Part shown: positions 63,940-64,000 of the stretch, one piece after another | How the letters are laid out: the number at the start of each line of letters is the position of its first letter | Numbering within the stretch: the stretch's first letter is position 1 | NCBI RefSeq assembly: GCF_014773275.1 | Contig: NZ_JACWMW010000002.1 | Location: 1,343,280-1,407,279, forward strand | Direction: 5' to 3' | Length of the DNA: 64,000 bases | Source: Mucilaginibacter rigui | GTDB lineage: Bacteria > Bacteroidota > Bacteroidia > Sphingobacteriales > Sphingobacteriaceae | Notes under the pieces: model-generated | Databases searched by the model: none | What the model was told of the DNA's origin: nothing | The model's input: the letters and a program-made list of their open reading frames with translations, nothing else | Made by a program: the position numbers and the translations under genes

Positions 63940-64000
63940 ATGCGAAACATTAACAATGACCTGACCTTAAAGCGCAACTATCTGAACAAGTACTGTTTCC
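63940..64000 (+). CDS. Possible start of another gene, cut by the window edge
   Basis: An ATG at 63940 opens a frame of 20 codons (beginning MRNINNDLTLKRN) that runs off the end. It follows an inverted repeat. There is too little to recognise; the frame may be chance. Confidence 0.3.
   Translation, partial: MRNINNDLTLKRNYLNKYCF

Overview
The window looks like chromosomal DNA of a Bacteroidota bacterium, most probably Sphingobacteriaceae (Mucilaginibacter/Pedobacter-like). Supporting signs are repeated TAnnTTTG promoter -7 boxes, the lipidated TamA variant TamL beside TamB, many signal-peptide and lipoprotein genes, a DUF2807 (head GIN) protein, MacB/FtsX-type permeases without a partner ATPase, and a carotenoid set with a fused CrtYcd-type lycopene cyclase. 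The genus is inference; no rRNA or tRNA is visible.

Bases 1-22091 are one tightly packed, one-directional surface-polysaccharide operon of 19 genes, visibly AT-richer than the housekeeping genes to the right. It opens with a nearly complete legionaminic-acid-type (nonulosonate) route: 4,6-dehydratase (3' end only), aminotransferase, acetyltransferase, hydrolysing 2-epimerase, synthase, CMP-transferase and a CBS-fused sugar-1-P nucleotidyltransferase. A Wzy-like polymerase, a Wzx flippase, glycosyltransferases (one a candidate nonulosonate transferase) and an acetyltransferase follow. Next is an unusual module of a two-domain oxidoreductase, a secreted DUF4091 protein, WecB and a heparinase-fold protein. 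The operon ends with a glycosyltransferase, a WbpV-like reductase and a WbpL/WecA-like initiating transferase. A second unit (22363-26872) supplies a WbpM-like dehydratase and kdsD-kdsB-kdsA for Kdo. Together these suggest lipid-linked oligosaccharide synthesis starting from a QuiNAc/FucNAc-type sugar and carrying a sialic-acid-like sugar.

Bases 26900-45395 hold mainly core functions: a small membrane protein, guanine deaminase, an OmpH/Skp-like lipoprotein, gyrB, a PadR regulator with two related membrane proteins behind a striking palindromic operator, a retropepsin-like protease, tamB-tamL, dnaE, a ParE-type toxin-antitoxin pair and thioredoxin. Bases 45503-55248 carry envelope and secreted proteins (DUF2807, M1 aminopeptidase, CocE/NonD hydrolase, ABC3 permease) and dihydrolipoyl dehydrogenase. 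A 715-base gene-free stretch before the latter contains hairpins and a 7-base tandem repeat.

Bases 55417-63860 contain carotenoid genes interrupted by other functions. crtZ is followed by three small minus-strand modules (an unknown membrane protein, a PIN toxin-antitoxin pair, a TPR lipoprotein). The last ~25 codons of crtZ recur twice more between these modules, suggesting repeated insertion at the crtZ 3' end. murB and an ECF sigma factor follow, then the cytochrome-b5-like/crtYcd/unknown/crtB operon divergent from crtI. The most promising items for novelty are the crtZ-tail cassette array, the PadR/twin-membrane-protein system, the candidate legionaminyltransferase and the oxidoreductase/heparinase module.
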